A DNA stretch of 55,716 nucleotides from an uncultured Lachnospiraceae bacterium (GTDB lineage Bacteria > Bacillota > Clostridia > Lachnospirales > Lachnospiraceae): the NCBI GenBank assembly GCA_947363565.1, contig CANAPP010000018.1:1-55716 (forward strand), given 5' to 3'. The position numbers were made by a program, and so were the translations under genes. Below are positions 1-8,119 of this stretch, one piece after another; the stretch's first letter is position 1, and each line of letters starts with the position of its first letter. The notes under the pieces were generated by a model. The model had not been told where the DNA came from, did not search any database, and saw only the letters and a program-made list of their open reading frames with translations.

Positions 1-49
1 CTTTTAGACATTTCAAGTATTAGAAAAATAAAATAGCACAACAGGTTAA
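1..49. repeat. Left terminal inverted repeat
   Basis: These 49 bases are identical to the reverse complement of 55667-55715. After one mismatch at position 50 the match runs four more bases and then stops. The sequence is AT-rich, has no reading frame, and lies just upstream of the promoter of the first gene. It could be a dispersed intergenic repeat, a recombination site, or an assembly break point; the sequence alone cannot separate these. Confidence 0.95.
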
Positions 50-75
50 TTTATATTTTTTTAATCACTGGTTTA

Positions 76-103
76 TTGACATTCCCTTACGGCGGCGTAT
101 GAT
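76..103 (+). promoter_or_regulatory. Sigma-A promoter for the zinc-ribbon gene
   Basis: A perfect -35 TTGACA (76-81) is followed by a 16-bp spacer and a -10 TATGAT (98-103). Transcription would begin about 45 bases before the first gene and cover the three left-end genes. Confidence 0.7.
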
Positions 104-155
104 ATAAATTATTACCCAACCGAAATCTTTTACAAATATCTGGGAGGCGCATACT

Positions 156-551
156 TTGAAAGAAAGATTTATCCGTTTTATGTACGGCAGATACGGGATC
201 GATTCCCTCGGCAAATGCACGATCGCCCTGGGGCTTTTTTCCATCCTTTTGTCCACCTTTGTCAACTGGCGCATACTGCCCCTGCTTTCGTGGGCGTTCA
301 TTATCATAGCTTACGTCCGCATGTTCTCGAAGAACATCAATAAGCGGGCCGCTGAAAATCAGTGGTATCTTAAGAATACTTACAAGCTCCGCTCAATTTT
401 AGCGAAGCAGAAGAATCTCCTTGCCCAGAGGAAGACCCACCATATCTACACCTGTCCTTCCTGCCGCCAGAAGATACGCATACCGCGGGGAAAAGGCAAG
501 ATCGAGATCCGCTGTCCGAAATGCAGCACCACATTTATCAAGCGAAGCTAG
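156..551 (+). CDS. Zinc-ribbon membrane protein
   Basis: A 131-residue protein of unknown function. Two adjacent hydrophobic segments (about residues 20-55) form a membrane hairpin. The C-terminus carries a CPxC-x16-CPxC pair typical of a zinc ribbon, between about residues 100 and 123, followed by a basic tail. The start is a TTG codon, chosen because GGGAGG (142-147) lies eight bases upstream and no ATG fits. It is followed after nine bases by the DUF5685 gene and then by a J-domain gene, so the three probably form one operon. Small proteins of this build are common in Clostridia but the role is not known to me. Confidence 0.8.
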   Translation: MKERFIRFMYGRYGIDSLGKCTIALGLFSILLSTFVNWRILPLLSWAFIIIAYVRMFSKNINKRAAENQWYLKNTYKLRSILAKQKNLLAQRKTHHIYTCPSCRQKIRIPRGKGKIEIRCPKCSTTFIKRS

Positions 552-560
552 GAGAAGATT

Positions 561-1517
561 ATGTTCGGATATATTGCCATCAATAAGGCCGAGATGAAGT
601 TCAAGGATTACGACATCTACCATTCCTACTACTGCGGTCTCTGCCATGTGTTAAAGGAGAAATACGGAAGGTGCGGGCAGATGACGCTGTCTTTTGACAT
701 GACCTTCCTCATTCTCCTGCTCACCGGGCTTTACGAGCCGAAGACGGAGATTAAGACGGCAGGCTGCATTGCCCATCCTCTGGAAAAGCATGCTGCCCGC
801 ACGAATGAGTTGACAGATTACGCCGCAGCGGTTAATCTGATATTATCCTATTACAAATGCAAAGACGACTGGGAGGATGAGCGCAGAAAGAAAAGCTGCG
901 TTACAGCGAAGCTCCTTGCCCCGAAGATCCGCATGTTAAAGGAACAGTATCCCGAAAAGCTAAGGGCAGTATCCTGCGGGCTTAAGAAGCTTTCTATGCT
1001 TGAGCAGGAAAACGAACAGAACGCGGATATCATGGCAGGCGTCTTCGGCGAGATCATGGCAGAGCTTTTTGTATACCGCCATGACGAATGGGAAGTTTCC
1101 CTTAGAAAGCTCGGTTTCTTTCTGGGGAAATTCATCTATCTGATGGACGCCTATGAGGATGTGGAAAAAGATATCCGGACAGGAAATTACAATCCGTTTA
1201 AGGCTGCATTTGCCAAAGACCCTGACTTTGCCGAAAACTGCCGGGAACTTATGACGATGATGATGGCAGAGTGCTCCCGGGCGTTCGAGCGCCTTCCTAT
1301 CCTGCTCCACGCGGACATCCTGCGCAATATCCTCTATTCCGGAGTATGGTGCAGATATACCATGGTCACCGCCAGACGCGCACAGGCAAAAGAGAAGAAA
1401 CAGGCAGAGAATAGGCTGACAGAGAAGATGCAGACAAGAAATGGGCAGACAAAGAAAATGCAGACAAGGAATAGGCAGACAGAAAAACAGGAGAATCAGG
1501 AGAAAGATCGATCATGA
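561..1517 (+). CDS. DUF5685 family protein
   Basis: The N-terminus ([17 protein letters not shown]) and a [14 protein letters not shown] segment with Cys25 and Cys28 match my recollection of the DUF5685 family. The protein looks almost entirely helical. Two aspartate-rich stretches stand out: DDWED (102-106) and D-x3-D-x3-D (196, 200, 204) followed by RTGNYNPF. These resemble the metal-binding motifs of class I isoprenoid synthases; that link is my inference and no activity is established. The last 35 residues are a low-complexity Gln/Lys/Arg tail encoded by a 30-bp tandem repeat. The stop overlaps the start of the J-domain gene by four bases (ATGA), which indicates coupled translation. Confidence 0.8.
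   Translation: MFGYIAINKAEMKFKDYDIYHSYYCGLCHVLKEKYGRCGQMTLSFDMTFLILLLTGLYEPKTEIKTAGCIAHPLEKHAARTNELTDYAAAVNLILSYYKCKDDWEDERRKKSCVTAKLLAPKIRMLKEQYPEKLRAVSCGLKKLSMLEQENEQNADIMAGVFGEIMAELFVYRHDEWEVSLRKLGFFLGKFIYLMDAYEDVEKDIRTGNYNPFKAAFAKDPDFAENCRELMTMMMAECSRAFERLPILLHADILRNILYSGVWCRYTMVTARRAQAKEKKQAENRLTEKMQTRNGQTKKMQTRNRQTEKQENQEKDRS
1410..1490 (+). repeat. 30-bp tandem repeat, about 2.7 copies
   Basis: Units start at 1410, 1440 and 1470; the third is partial. They encode the repeated QTRN-x-QT-x-KM tail of the DUF5685 protein. Because the unit is a multiple of three, gain or loss of copies would keep the frame. Confidence 0.85.
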
Positions 1518-2194
1518 CAGACCCATACAGTGTCCTCGGCGTGCCGGAAAGCGCTTCCGATGACGAGATCAAAAAAGCATACCGTAGCTTAAGCCGCAAA
1601 TACCATCCCGACGCGAACATCAACAATCCTCACAAGGATCTGGCCGAAGCGAAATTCAAGGAAATACAGCAGGCGTACGACCAGATCATGCACGAACGCG
1701 AATACGGGACTTCCGACGGCTCTGGTTCCTTTGGCTCTGGCCCTTTCGGTGGTTTTCATGCGGAGTACCGGCATGCGGATTCCGGTTCTGCCGGCAGCAG
1801 CGAGGATGACCTCCATCTGCGCGCCGCCGCCAATTATATCAACAGCGGTTATTACCGTGAAGCGCTCAACCTTCTGCATACGATAACCTCCCGGAATGCG
1901 CAGTGGTTCTACTTAAGCGCCCTGGCCAACTCGGGCACAGGCAATATCGCGACCGCGCTTGACCATGCCAGAGAGGCCGTAAGACGCGAACCGGATAATT
2001 TCCAGTACCGGATACTTGTCAACCGTCTTGAAGGCGGAAGTACCTGGTACCGGCAGCGTCAGGGGCCTTACCAGACCATATTCTCCACGGGAAATAACTG
2101 GTGCCTGAAGCTGTGCATCGCCAATCTTGTGTGCAATCTCTGCTGCAACGGAATGTACTGCGGCGGAGGCGGTATGCCGGGCGGCTATATATAA
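1514..2194 (+). CDS. J-domain (DnaJ-like) protein
   Basis: A 226-residue J-protein. Residues 1-65 form the J domain with the HPD motif at 31-33, which stimulates the ATPase of an Hsp70 partner. A Gly/Ser/Phe-rich linker follows (about 75-100), then a helical TPR-like region (100-175). The last 30 residues are hydrophobic and rich in cysteine and glycine ([15 protein letters not shown]), which suggests membrane association or metal/thiol chemistry. It lacks the zinc-finger and substrate domains of DnaJ, so it is a specialised co-chaperone, probably acting on its operon neighbour. The start overlaps the preceding stop. Confidence 0.85.
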   Translation: MTDPYSVLGVPESASDDEIKKAYRSLSRKYHPDANINNPHKDLAEAKFKEIQQAYDQIMHEREYGTSDGSGSFGSGPFGGFHAEYRHADSGSAGSSEDDLHLRAAANYINSGYYREALNLLHTITSRNAQWFYLSALANSGTGNIATALDHAREAVRREPDNFQYRILVNRLEGGSTWYRQRQGPYQTIFSTGNNWCLKLCIANLVCNLCCNGMYCGGGGMPGGYI

Positions 2195-2210
2195 GAACGT
2201 CCGGCATACC
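2171..2210. repeat. 10-bp perfect inverted repeat across the stop codon
   Basis: GGTATGCCGG (2171-2180) pairs with CCGGCATACC (2201-2210) around the stop codon of the J-domain gene. A second stem follows at 2253-2272 (AAAAGTTT, loop TTGC, AAACTTTT). Neither has a strong U-tract, so they look like weak terminators or transcript-end stabilisers. Confidence 0.7.
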
Positions 2211-2284
2211 TGGCCGCTGAATTTCGCGCAGAAGCCTTATGCAAAATTACGCAAAAGTTTTTGCAAACTTTTCTCATTTTGTTA

Positions 2285-2313
2285 TTGACTATCTTCCAGA
2301 TTTTTGCTATAAT
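2285..2313 (+). promoter_or_regulatory. Sigma-A promoter for tRNA-Cys
   Basis: -35 TTGACT (2285-2290), a 17-bp spacer and -10 TATAAT (2308-2313) stand 18 bases before the tRNA, as expected for a strong stable-RNA promoter. Confidence 0.8.
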
Positions 2314-2331
2314 TAATTTCGCTTGAGATGT

Positions 2332-2403
2332 GGCGCAGTAGCCAAGTGGTAAGGCATGGGTCTGCAACACCCTGATTCACCGGTTCAAATCCGGTCTGCG
2401 CCT
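2332..2403 (+). tRNA. tRNA-Cys (GCA)
   Basis: The acceptor arms GGCGCAG and CTGCGCC pair exactly. The T arm CCGG-TTCAAAT-CCGG is standard. The anticodon loop is CTGCAAC with anticodon GCA at 2364-2366, so it reads UGC and UGU cysteine codons. CCA is not encoded. The sequence has the normal U33 and A37; one T-T mismatch closes the outer end of the anticodon stem. Confidence 0.95.
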
Positions 2404-2412
2404 CTTTTTCAT

Positions 2413-2442
2413 CCCAGAAACTAATGTTTCCGGGATTTTTTT
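2413..2442 (+). terminator. Terminator after tRNA-Cys
   Basis: CCC-A-GAAAC pairs with GTTTC-C-GGG (one mismatch, loop TAAT) and is followed by ATTTTTTT, ten bases after the tRNA end. Confidence 0.75.
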
Positions 2443-2462
2443 CATCTATGCCGCAGTGCATC

Positions 2463-2846
2463 TTATCTCATTCCGATTATCATCCCGAGAATATACGGAA
2501 CAAGCCAGATTGCCCAGACAGCAATGCTGAGCCTGTGAAAATTCTTTGCCAAATCTTCATCGTTCTTTACCAGAACAACCGTAGCCCATATTGCGTGTAC
2601 GATCATTAAAATAATTGCAAGTGTCCCTGTTATGCCGTGCAGCGATAATTTCCCGGAAAGCATAGAACCTTTTGCTATCTGCCCCATCAGGAACGTCCCT
2701 GTTGTATCCATGCACAGCCCAAGCCAGAAGAAAATCAGATGGATCTTTTTCAGCTTTTTACTCCGATGCTCTGACCATACACCGATCGTATAAAACACTA
2801 ATGCCAATGTTATCGTAATAATTGCCGCCATTAATTTTCCTGTCAT
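2463..2846 (-). CDS. HsmA-like membrane protein (TIGR03987 type)
   Basis: A 127-residue protein with four hydrophobic segments and short charged loops, resembling the TIGR03987/HsmA group of small membrane proteins. HsmA was linked in other bacteria to sensing of SCFA/antibiotic stress; the role here is unproven. I place the start at the internal MTGKL methionine because GAGGTG lies eight to nine bases upstream; the longer frame has no ribosome site. It follows the PucR-like regulator in the same direction with a 41-base gap, so the two may be co-transcribed. Confidence 0.65.
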   Translation of the reverse strand: MTGKLMAAIITITLALVFYTIGVWSEHRSKKLKKIHLIFFWLGLCMDTTGTFLMGQIAKGSMLSGKLSLHGITGTLAIILMIVHAIWATVVLVKNDEDLAKNFHRLSIAVWAIWLVPYILGMIIGMR

Positions 2847-2887
2847 CTTAAAACACCTCATTCTTTCTAAAAGTATATTTTTCCGTC

Positions 2888-4027
2888 TCAAAAATAATCC
2901 GCACCCAGATTCAGGATATAAAATGACATCATGATCCGCACCCGGTTCTCATTGCTCATAATATCGTAATCCAGTATCTCCTTTATGGCATTCATCTTAT
3001 AATTCAGCGTATTCTTATGGCAGTAAAGTGCTTTGGCCGTCTGCAGAATACTGCAGTCATTTTCAAAAAATGCCCGGAGGATCTTCATATATTCGGTATT
3101 CTTCGTCCGGTCATAGGCCATAAGCGCTCCCAGTGTCTCCTCCACAAATTCCGGATAGATGGACGGTTCTTTCACATCCGCGAGGATCTTGTATATCCCA
3201 AGCTCATCGTAATACAAAAGATTCTTGGGAATCGTCGTCTTGGTCAGGCGGTACGCCGTGTACGCATTTTCGTAGGAATTATGGATGTCGAGAACACGGT
3301 CTACCGTTGTGCCGACCCCCGCATAGATATTCATATCTTCCCGGCATATTTTCCCGAACTCCGCCCGAAGCCGGCTGATCAGGTATCCTGCCGCCAGGAT
3401 GATGAGCCTCCCCTTTTCCTCATAGATGATCGACCTGCGCAGCACGTACCGCAGCGTATTTTCAATCTGCTTAAGCCGCTCATTCCCGCTCTCTGTGTCA
3501 TAAGTATAGCAGCTTAAGATGATCACGGTGTACGACATATCCCGGAAAAATCCACTGTGCTCGAAATGCTTGAGATAGAGTCGCTCTTCCTCGGGGTAAT
3601 AGATCGCATTTTTCAGGGCAGTAATAAGGTTTGTCTCCCGCTGTTCATTTTTGAGGAGGATCTCGGAAAATTTGCGCATCACATCGATGTACGGTGTGTT
3701 CCACGAAGCGGAAAAAAGAGGGAAATGCTTTCGGTTGCAGTACTCTATCGTCCCTTCCGCAGGCTCTTTCCCTTTATGCGAAGAGATGATCAGTCCGCCA
3801 GCATGTACAGAGATCAGCGCGTCGATAAACCCTTTGACCCACTCCTCCGACGTATAGTTAAGCCCCGAATTGAACACCAGCTCGTCCCCGTGAAGAAGCG
3901 GCACTAATTCTTTCTCCTCCACCATATGCACCCATCCGATCTTCTTCCCGAAGCAGCTCGTGGTAAGCAATTCCAGATCATATTCTGACTGGACATCCGC
4001 ATAAAGAGTCTTTAACTCTACCGCCAT
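2888..4027 (-). CDS. PucR/CdaR-type transcriptional regulator
   Basis: A 379-residue regulator. The N-terminal third resembles the PucR ligand-binding domain, with FNSGL and an AGGLII segment. The middle (about 160-300) looks like the GGDEF-like CdaR region. The C-terminus has a PucR-type helix-turn-helix around residues 325-360 (CSILQTAKALYCHKNTL-NYK). Such proteins respond to small metabolites and usually control nearby catabolic or transport genes; no clear target operon lies beside it apart from the HsmA-like gene. Start ATG with GGAGGG upstream. Confidence 0.8.
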   Translation of the reverse strand: MAVELKTLYADVQSEYDLELLTTSCFGKKIGWVHMVEEKELVPLLHGDELVFNSGLNYTSEEWVKGFIDALISVHAGGLIISSHKGKEPAEGTIEYCNRKHFPLFSASWNTPYIDVMRKFSEILLKNEQRETNLITALKNAIYYPEEERLYLKHFEHSGFFRDMSYTVIILSCYTYDTESGNERLKQIENTLRYVLRRSIIYEEKGRLIILAAGYLISRLRAEFGKICREDMNIYAGVGTTVDRVLDIHNSYENAYTAYRLTKTTIPKNLLYYDELGIYKILADVKEPSIYPEFVEETLGALMAYDRTKNTEYMKILRAFFENDCSILQTAKALYCHKNTLNYKMNAIKEILDYDIMSNENRVRIMMSFYILNLGADYF

Positions 4028-4065
4028 CTGTATCCCTCCTTTTTGGATCCTCGCATCCTGTTATT

Positions 4066-4095
4066 AATATACCACAAATTGTTCTCCGAGCACAA
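4066..4095 (-). promoter_or_regulatory. Possible promoter of the PucR-type gene
   Basis: On the minus strand TTGTGC (4090-4095), an 18-bp spacer and TATATT (4066-4071) precede the gene by about 40 bases. The -35 is weak. The rest of 4096-4230 is AT-rich and includes the dyad GCAAAAATTTTTGT near 4130, a possible operator; no gene was seen. Confidence 0.4.
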
Positions 4096-4230
4096 TTATT
4101 TTTCGTATTTGTGGCATCCCAAACCATATGCAAAAATTTTTGTAAATGGTATATTATTCATGAAATACAAATAAGAAAGCAATAACCCCGAAACATTTGT
4201 ATTTCCAAATCCAAACTCTAGATTAAAGAT

Positions 4231-4262
4231 AAAAAGACCGGCGGCACATCATTCCGCGGGTC
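4231..4262 (-). terminator. Terminator after the YgjP-like gene
   Basis: Arms GACCCGCGG and CCGCCGGTC pair with one mismatch, followed on the minus strand by TTTTTATCTTT. It lies 30 bases after the peptidase stop codon. Confidence 0.75.
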
Positions 4263-4292
4263 CTTTTATGTTATATGATTTTTCAAAAAAGC

Positions 4293-4856
4293 TTATGATC
4301 TGAGCCTCTCTTTCCTTTGTCTCCAGTCGGGCAGGAACTGATCCATATACGCGCAAAATCTTTGGTTGTGGCTTGGCTCGATCAAATGGCACAGTTCATG
4401 CACCACGATATATTCCAGGCATTCATCGGGATAGAGCGCCAGTCTCGTATTGATGCGGATCTTCGCGGTATCCACTGTGCAGCTCCCCCACCTCGTCTTC
4501 ATCCTGCGGAATGTCCATTGTGCTGCGTGCACGCCCATGCGCGGTTCCCATTTGCAGATATATTCCTTAAGCTTCCTTTCCAGATGCCTCATCTGCTCTT
4601 CTGTAATCTCAGACTCCGGCGGCTTTTCTGCTTTAATGCGGCTCCTCTTTCGCACCTCTTCGCACTTCCTGGTTATCCAGTCTGTCTTTTCTTCTGCAAA
4701 CTTAAGGAGCCTTTTCATGGAAACGCTCCTCGGCGCGGTGATCAGCACAGCCCCCTCCGGCGGCTTGATGTAGAGGTTGATATTTTTCACTTTTCGGTAT
4801 TCCACAGTGATGGGAATCTGATCTTCTCCTGAATTAATATAGATTATCTTTGCCAT
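4293..4856 (-). CDS. YgjP-like (M48/DUF45) metallopeptidase
   Basis: A 187-residue protein with HELCH at 153-157 and a further His at 163, the zinc-binding arrangement of the YgjP/DUF45 family. The family signature RWGSC is at 122-126. There is no signal peptide, so it is a cytosolic predicted zinc protease; substrates in this family are unknown. I chose the internal ATG at 4856 because AAGGA lies upstream and the longer frame runs into the divergent gene. Its promoter overlaps that of the divergent glycosylase. Confidence 0.85.
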   Translation of the reverse strand: MAKIIYINSGEDQIPITVEYRKVKNINLYIKPPEGAVLITAPRSVSMKRLLKFAEEKTDWITRKCEEVRKRSRIKAEKPPESEITEEQMRHLERKLKEYICKWEPRMGVHAAQWTFRRMKTRWGSCTVDTAKIRINTRLALYPDECLEYIVVHELCHLIEPSHNQRFCAYMDQFLPDWRQRKERLRS

Positions 4857-4879
4857 AGTTTTTCCTTTTGTGCTATAAT
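4850..4879 (+). promoter_or_regulatory. Divergent promoter pair, glycosylase side
   Basis: Plus strand: -35 TTGCCA (4850-4855), 18-bp spacer, -10 TATAAT (4874-4879). A TATAAT for the opposite gene lies at 4890-4895 on the minus strand. The two transcripts start within a few bases of each other and may compete. Confidence 0.65.
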
Positions 4880-4923
4880 GTCTTCGGATATTATACCATT
4901 TTTTATGAACGGAGCACGGTAAT

Positions 4924-5418
4924 ATGGAATCTGCATACATTACGCATAATTTTTCACCGGTTTTCGACCGGAACTCCCGCATCCTTATGCTTGGCACCAT
5001 GCCGTCGCCAAAGTCCCGGGAGACGGGATTCTATTACGGCCATCCGAGGAACCGGTTCTGGAAGGTCGTATCCGATGTGTGCAAAGAGCCTCTTCCGACA
5101 ACCAGGGAAGAGAAAATTGCCTTTTTGCTCTCCCGGCACATCGCTGTCTGGGACGTCCTCGCGGGATGCGACATCTGCGGCGCCGACGACAGCAGCATCC
5201 GCAATCCGAAGGCCAATGATCTGGAGGTCATCCTTGCCAGTGCCCATATCCGTGCAATCTTTACCACCGGCACGAAGGCGCACCAGCTCTATCGGAAGTA
5301 CTGCCTCCCAAAGACCGGCATAGACGCGCAGCTTTTACCCTCTACAAGTCCGGCTAACTGCCGCATCTCCTACGAAGAACTGAAATCCGCCTACTCGGCG
5401 ATCCTTGAGCATCTCTAA
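4924..5418 (+). CDS. DNA-deoxyinosine glycosylase (UDG superfamily)
   Basis: A 164-residue protein with the uracil-DNA-glycosylase fold motifs: LMLGTMPSP near residue 21, GFYYGHPRNRFW near 35-46, and a C-terminal LPSTSPAN. This matches the hypoxanthine-DNA glycosylase group (TIGR04274), which removes deaminated adenine (hypoxanthine) from DNA to start base excision repair. Length and motifs are complete. It is monocistronic and divergent from the peptidase gene. Confidence 0.88.
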   Translation: MESAYITHNFSPVFDRNSRILMLGTMPSPKSRETGFYYGHPRNRFWKVVSDVCKEPLPTTREEKIAFLLSRHIAVWDVLAGCDICGADDSSIRNPKANDLEVILASAHIRAIFTTGTKAHQLYRKYCLPKTGIDAQLLPSTSPANCRISYEELKSAYSAILEHL

Positions 5419-5506
5419 ATCTTATTTTTCAAATTAAATACACATTCCGCGCTGCCGCTGAATAGACTGGAATATGACTTTCTATTACAGATGCGCGGAG
5501 GTATTT

Positions 5507-6466
5507 ATGCCTGTATATTATATAATTATCCTGTTATCTCTTACCATTTTGCTGCTGGCTGTCTTTGCAGTGAATACTTATCTGAAATATATCCGCCTTA
5601 AGGTACAGAGCACGCCTGACGCCCTAAAGCTGGAACGGCTCAACAGCCTTCTGCTGCCTTACGGCTTCCAGTATGATCCTATGGCAGACTATTTTTACTC
5701 TACCGTCCAGTGCTGGCAGCGGGAATACGGCTATCACAGACTATATGACAGCTCTGCAGCCGCTTTCGGCATGATCTTTCACTGTGAGTCGGTATATTTT
5801 GACTACGGCGGAAGGCACTGGCTGATCGAATTCTGGAAGGGGCAGTACGGCATGTCGGCAGGTGCCGAAGTCGGTATATACACTGCGGACAGTGACAGCG
5901 CACTGACTAAGGAACCTCAGGACAAACATTATAAAAGCATTGATGACTCGGAATTGTTCCCCCTAAGGATCAACCTTTTTCACGACGGTGAGCTTATGGC
6001 AATCCGCGAAGAAAAGCACTGGTGGCTGACCGCGTTTTTCCTCGGGCGCTATTGTCCGCCTGATACACTGACCGCGAAGATCAGTATTACTTTCCCGGAC
6101 TATGAGATGTGCAACGCCTATATCGATGGGCTTAAGCGAGCTGGGTACGCTCCTTCCGCGATCAGCAGATATCTTCGCACTGTTGCCGTTCCCTTTACAC
6201 TGCCGCGCACCAGGCAGCCTGTTTCCCAGCGCTCTGCGGCCGCAAAAATCCGCCTGTGCCTTGACCGTTTCTGCTGCTTTTTATACCGGCAGCTTACCTG
6301 CGGTTACACCTGCACCCTTGACCGGCTAGAATTTTTATCTTCCCTGAGCCCTGTGCTCCTTAAGCTTGCTCTGCGTTTTGCCAGGACCAGGAAGCGCTAC
6401 CGAAGTCATCACGGATACCGCCGGGGAAAGGAGGCTTTTCATGTCCACAGAAAGCCGCTTGAATAA
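5507..6466 (+). CDS. DUF4474-type membrane-anchored protein
   Basis: One hydrophobic helix at the N-terminus (about residues 3-25) anchors the protein. The following region with FQYDPMADYFYS and a WLIEFWKGQYG segment matches the DUF4474 domain as I recall it. The C-terminal 90 residues are basic and rich in arginine. The start at 5507 is supported by GGAGG six bases upstream. It overlaps the phosphoesterase gene by 26 bases, so the two are translated together. Function unknown. Confidence 0.75.
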   Translation: MPVYYIIILLSLTILLLAVFAVNTYLKYIRLKVQSTPDALKLERLNSLLLPYGFQYDPMADYFYSTVQCWQREYGYHRLYDSSAAAFGMIFHCESVYFDYGGRHWLIEFWKGQYGMSAGAEVGIYTADSDSALTKEPQDKHYKSIDDSELFPLRINLFHDGELMAIREEKHWWLTAFFLGRYCPPDTLTAKISITFPDYEMCNAYIDGLKRAGYAPSAISRYLRTVAVPFTLPRTRQPVSQRSAAAKIRLCLDRFCCFLYRQLTCGYTCTLDRLEFLSSLSPVLLKLALRFARTRKRYRSHHGYRRGKEAFHVHRKPLE

Positions 6467-7352
6467 ATTATTCCAAAACTCTCCTGTCATTCCCTGTGAC
6501 TGCCTGTCCCGGTTTGTCATCATGAGCGATTGCCACAGAGGAATCGGCAACTGGGGGGACAATTTTCTCAAAAACCAGAATATCTATTCCGCCGCCCTTA
6601 AGTTTTATTATCAAAACGATTATACTTACATCGAGCTGGGGGATGGGGACGAATTATGGGAAAACCGCGATATGTCGGAAATCGTGACGACGCATTCGGA
6701 CGTGTTTGAGCTGCTGTCCTATTTTTACCAGGAGCACCGGCTGTACATGGTTTTCGGCAATCACGATATGGTGAAGAAAAAACAGAAGACCCTGCGCTGC
6801 TGTGATAATTATTACTGCGAAAGCCAGTGCTGCTATCTTCCCCTCATGCCCGGGCTTTGTGTGCACGAAAGCCTGATATTAAAAAACAGGATCAGCGGGC
6901 AGAGTATATTTCTCGTGCATGGGCACCAGGGCGACCTGCTTAATGATATCCTTTGGAAGTTCAGCCGTTTCCTTGTCCGGTATATCTGGCGCCCGCTGGA
7001 GCTTTTTGCCCTCAATGACCCTACCAGCGCCGCAAAAAACAGTACGAAAAAAAGCGCCGTCGAACAGCGCCTTTCTGCGTGGGCGGCAAAACATTCCCAG
7101 ATGCTGATCGCAGGACACACCCATCGCCCCAGCTTTCCTGAGGATAGCACATCATGCTATTATAACTGTGGAAGCTGCGTTCATCCTTACAGCATCACGG
7201 CTTTGGAAATCTGCAACGACAAGATCGCGCTTGTGAAGTGGAATGTCCAGTCCGACCGGACCCGGAAACTGTACATCGGGCGGGAAGTTCTCGCTTCATC
7301 GGTGATTCCCTCCCCGTCCGCTTCGCCGCTCAGTGCAAAAGCCTGCAACTAA
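6441..7352 (+). CDS. Calcineurin-like metallophosphoesterase
   Basis: A 303-residue enzyme with the full metallophosphoesterase set: SDCHRG (D30, H32), ELGDGDEL (D68), GNHDM (106-110), VHGHQGD and AGHTHRP. No signal peptide is present. These residues bind two metals and cleave phosphomonoesters or diesters; the substrate is not predictable. The start at 6441 has AGGAGG upstream and lies inside the end of the DUF4474 gene. Confidence 0.85.
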   Translation: MSTESRLNKLFQNSPVIPCDCLSRFVIMSDCHRGIGNWGDNFLKNQNIYSAALKFYYQNDYTYIELGDGDELWENRDMSEIVTTHSDVFELLSYFYQEHRLYMVFGNHDMVKKKQKTLRCCDNYYCESQCCYLPLMPGLCVHESLILKNRISGQSIFLVHGHQGDLLNDILWKFSRFLVRYIWRPLELFALNDPTSAAKNSTKKSAVEQRLSAWAAKHSQMLIAGHTHRPSFPEDSTSCYYNCGSCVHPYSITALEICNDKIALVKWNVQSDRTRKLYIGREVLASSVIPSPSASPLSAKACN

Positions 7353-7390
7353 GCCGTATACCGGGAGCAGAAAAGTCCCATACAATATAC

Positions 7391-7421
7391 CAAAAAATCC
7401 CCGGACGACCTCCGGGGATTT
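7391..7421. terminator. Bidirectional terminator between phosphoesterase and csrA
   Basis: AAATCCCCGGA and TCCGGGGATTT pair perfectly around a five-base loop. The minus strand continues into TTTTTTG, so it is strongest for the csrA transcript whose stop is seven bases away. Confidence 0.9.
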
Positions 7422-7427
7422 CCATAT

Positions 7428-7667
7428 CTACATATCTTTCTTTGCCTTGAGCATCCCTTTGAGCTTCTCAAGCTTCTCTTTATCCATAGCCGCAACCGCT
7501 TCCTTATTCGCTTTTCCGGCTTCCACAAGCTCTTCTCTTAATATCTGAACCTGTTTGGGCGCGTCAATCGCAAGGCGGACGCCGTCGCTTCCGCTTTCTA
7601 AAACGGTTATCTTAATATTCTCATTTAAAATCAGTGATTCCCCTGTTTTCCTTCTCAGAATCAGCAT
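7428..7667 (-). CDS. csrA: Carbon storage regulator CsrA
   Basis: A 79-residue CsrA with the standard core MLILRRKTGESLIL and residues for the dimeric beta fold that binds GGA motifs in mRNA leaders. In Gram-positive bacteria CsrA represses flagellin translation until FliW sequesters it. The C-terminal 20 residues are an extra charged helix (KLEKLKGMLKAKKDM), in the part that FliW contacts in homologues. It is the last gene of the flgM-csrA operon, four bases after fliW. Confidence 0.97.
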   Translation of the reverse strand: MLILRRKTGESLILNENIKITVLESGSDGVRLAIDAPKQVQILREELVEAGKANKEAVAAMDKEKLEKLKGMLKAKKDM

Positions 7668-7671
7668 AGCA

Positions 7672-8109
7672 TCATGCCTCCTCCTTCTCGAATTCCTTCA
7701 GCAGATGACGGAATCCGTATTCATCGGAATTCAGGATAACCTGTCTTGCCTGTCTGGTAACATGGTTAACCACGATCGGACACTTGAGGTTTACTGTACT
7801 TTCCTCGGCGACATTGGCAATAACACAAAAAACATAGTAAGACAGCTCCTTTTCATCGGATGTCCCAAGCATCCGATAATCCTCTTCACTAAGCACCGGG
7901 TTATAGTCTTCTTTCAGCATAAACGGATTCATCACGATGAAAGACAGCTCCCTGTTTACAACGCTCTGCAGATAAAGCACCGCGTCGCTGCCGTCCTCGA
8001 GCATAACGGGAAGGAATTTCTTCTCTTCCTCAAAGCCGAAAATCCCTTCCTTAAATTCAATGTACTGACTTTCCTCACTGATACTCTGCTTTGTATTCTC
8101 GTTATCCAT
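7672..8109 (-). CDS. fliW: Flagellar assembly factor FliW
   Basis: A 145-residue FliW with the conserved KEGIFGFEEEKKFLPV segment and a NPFMLKEDYNP motif. FliW binds flagellin or CsrA in turn, linking flagellin export to CsrA activity. The start at 8109 has TAGGAG upstream and begins ten bases after the DUF6470 stop; the longer frame would overlap that gene. Confidence 0.95.
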   Translation of the reverse strand: MDNENTKQSISEESQYIEFKEGIFGFEEEKKFLPVMLEDGSDAVLYLQSVVNRELSFIVMNPFMLKEDYNPVLSEEDYRMLGTSDEKELSYYVFCVIANVAEESTVNLKCPIVVNHVTRQARQVILNSDEYGFRHLLKEFEKEEA

Positions 8110-8119
8110 ATCTGCGCTC

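Noticed and set aside
1-49. Terminal repeats as the ends of a transposon
   Set aside because: No transposase or integrase lies between them, the interior is a conserved flagellar locus, and no target-site duplication can be seen within the window.
1410-1490. A CRISPR-like array
   Set aside because: The 30-bp units are contiguous with no spacers and stay in frame inside a gene.
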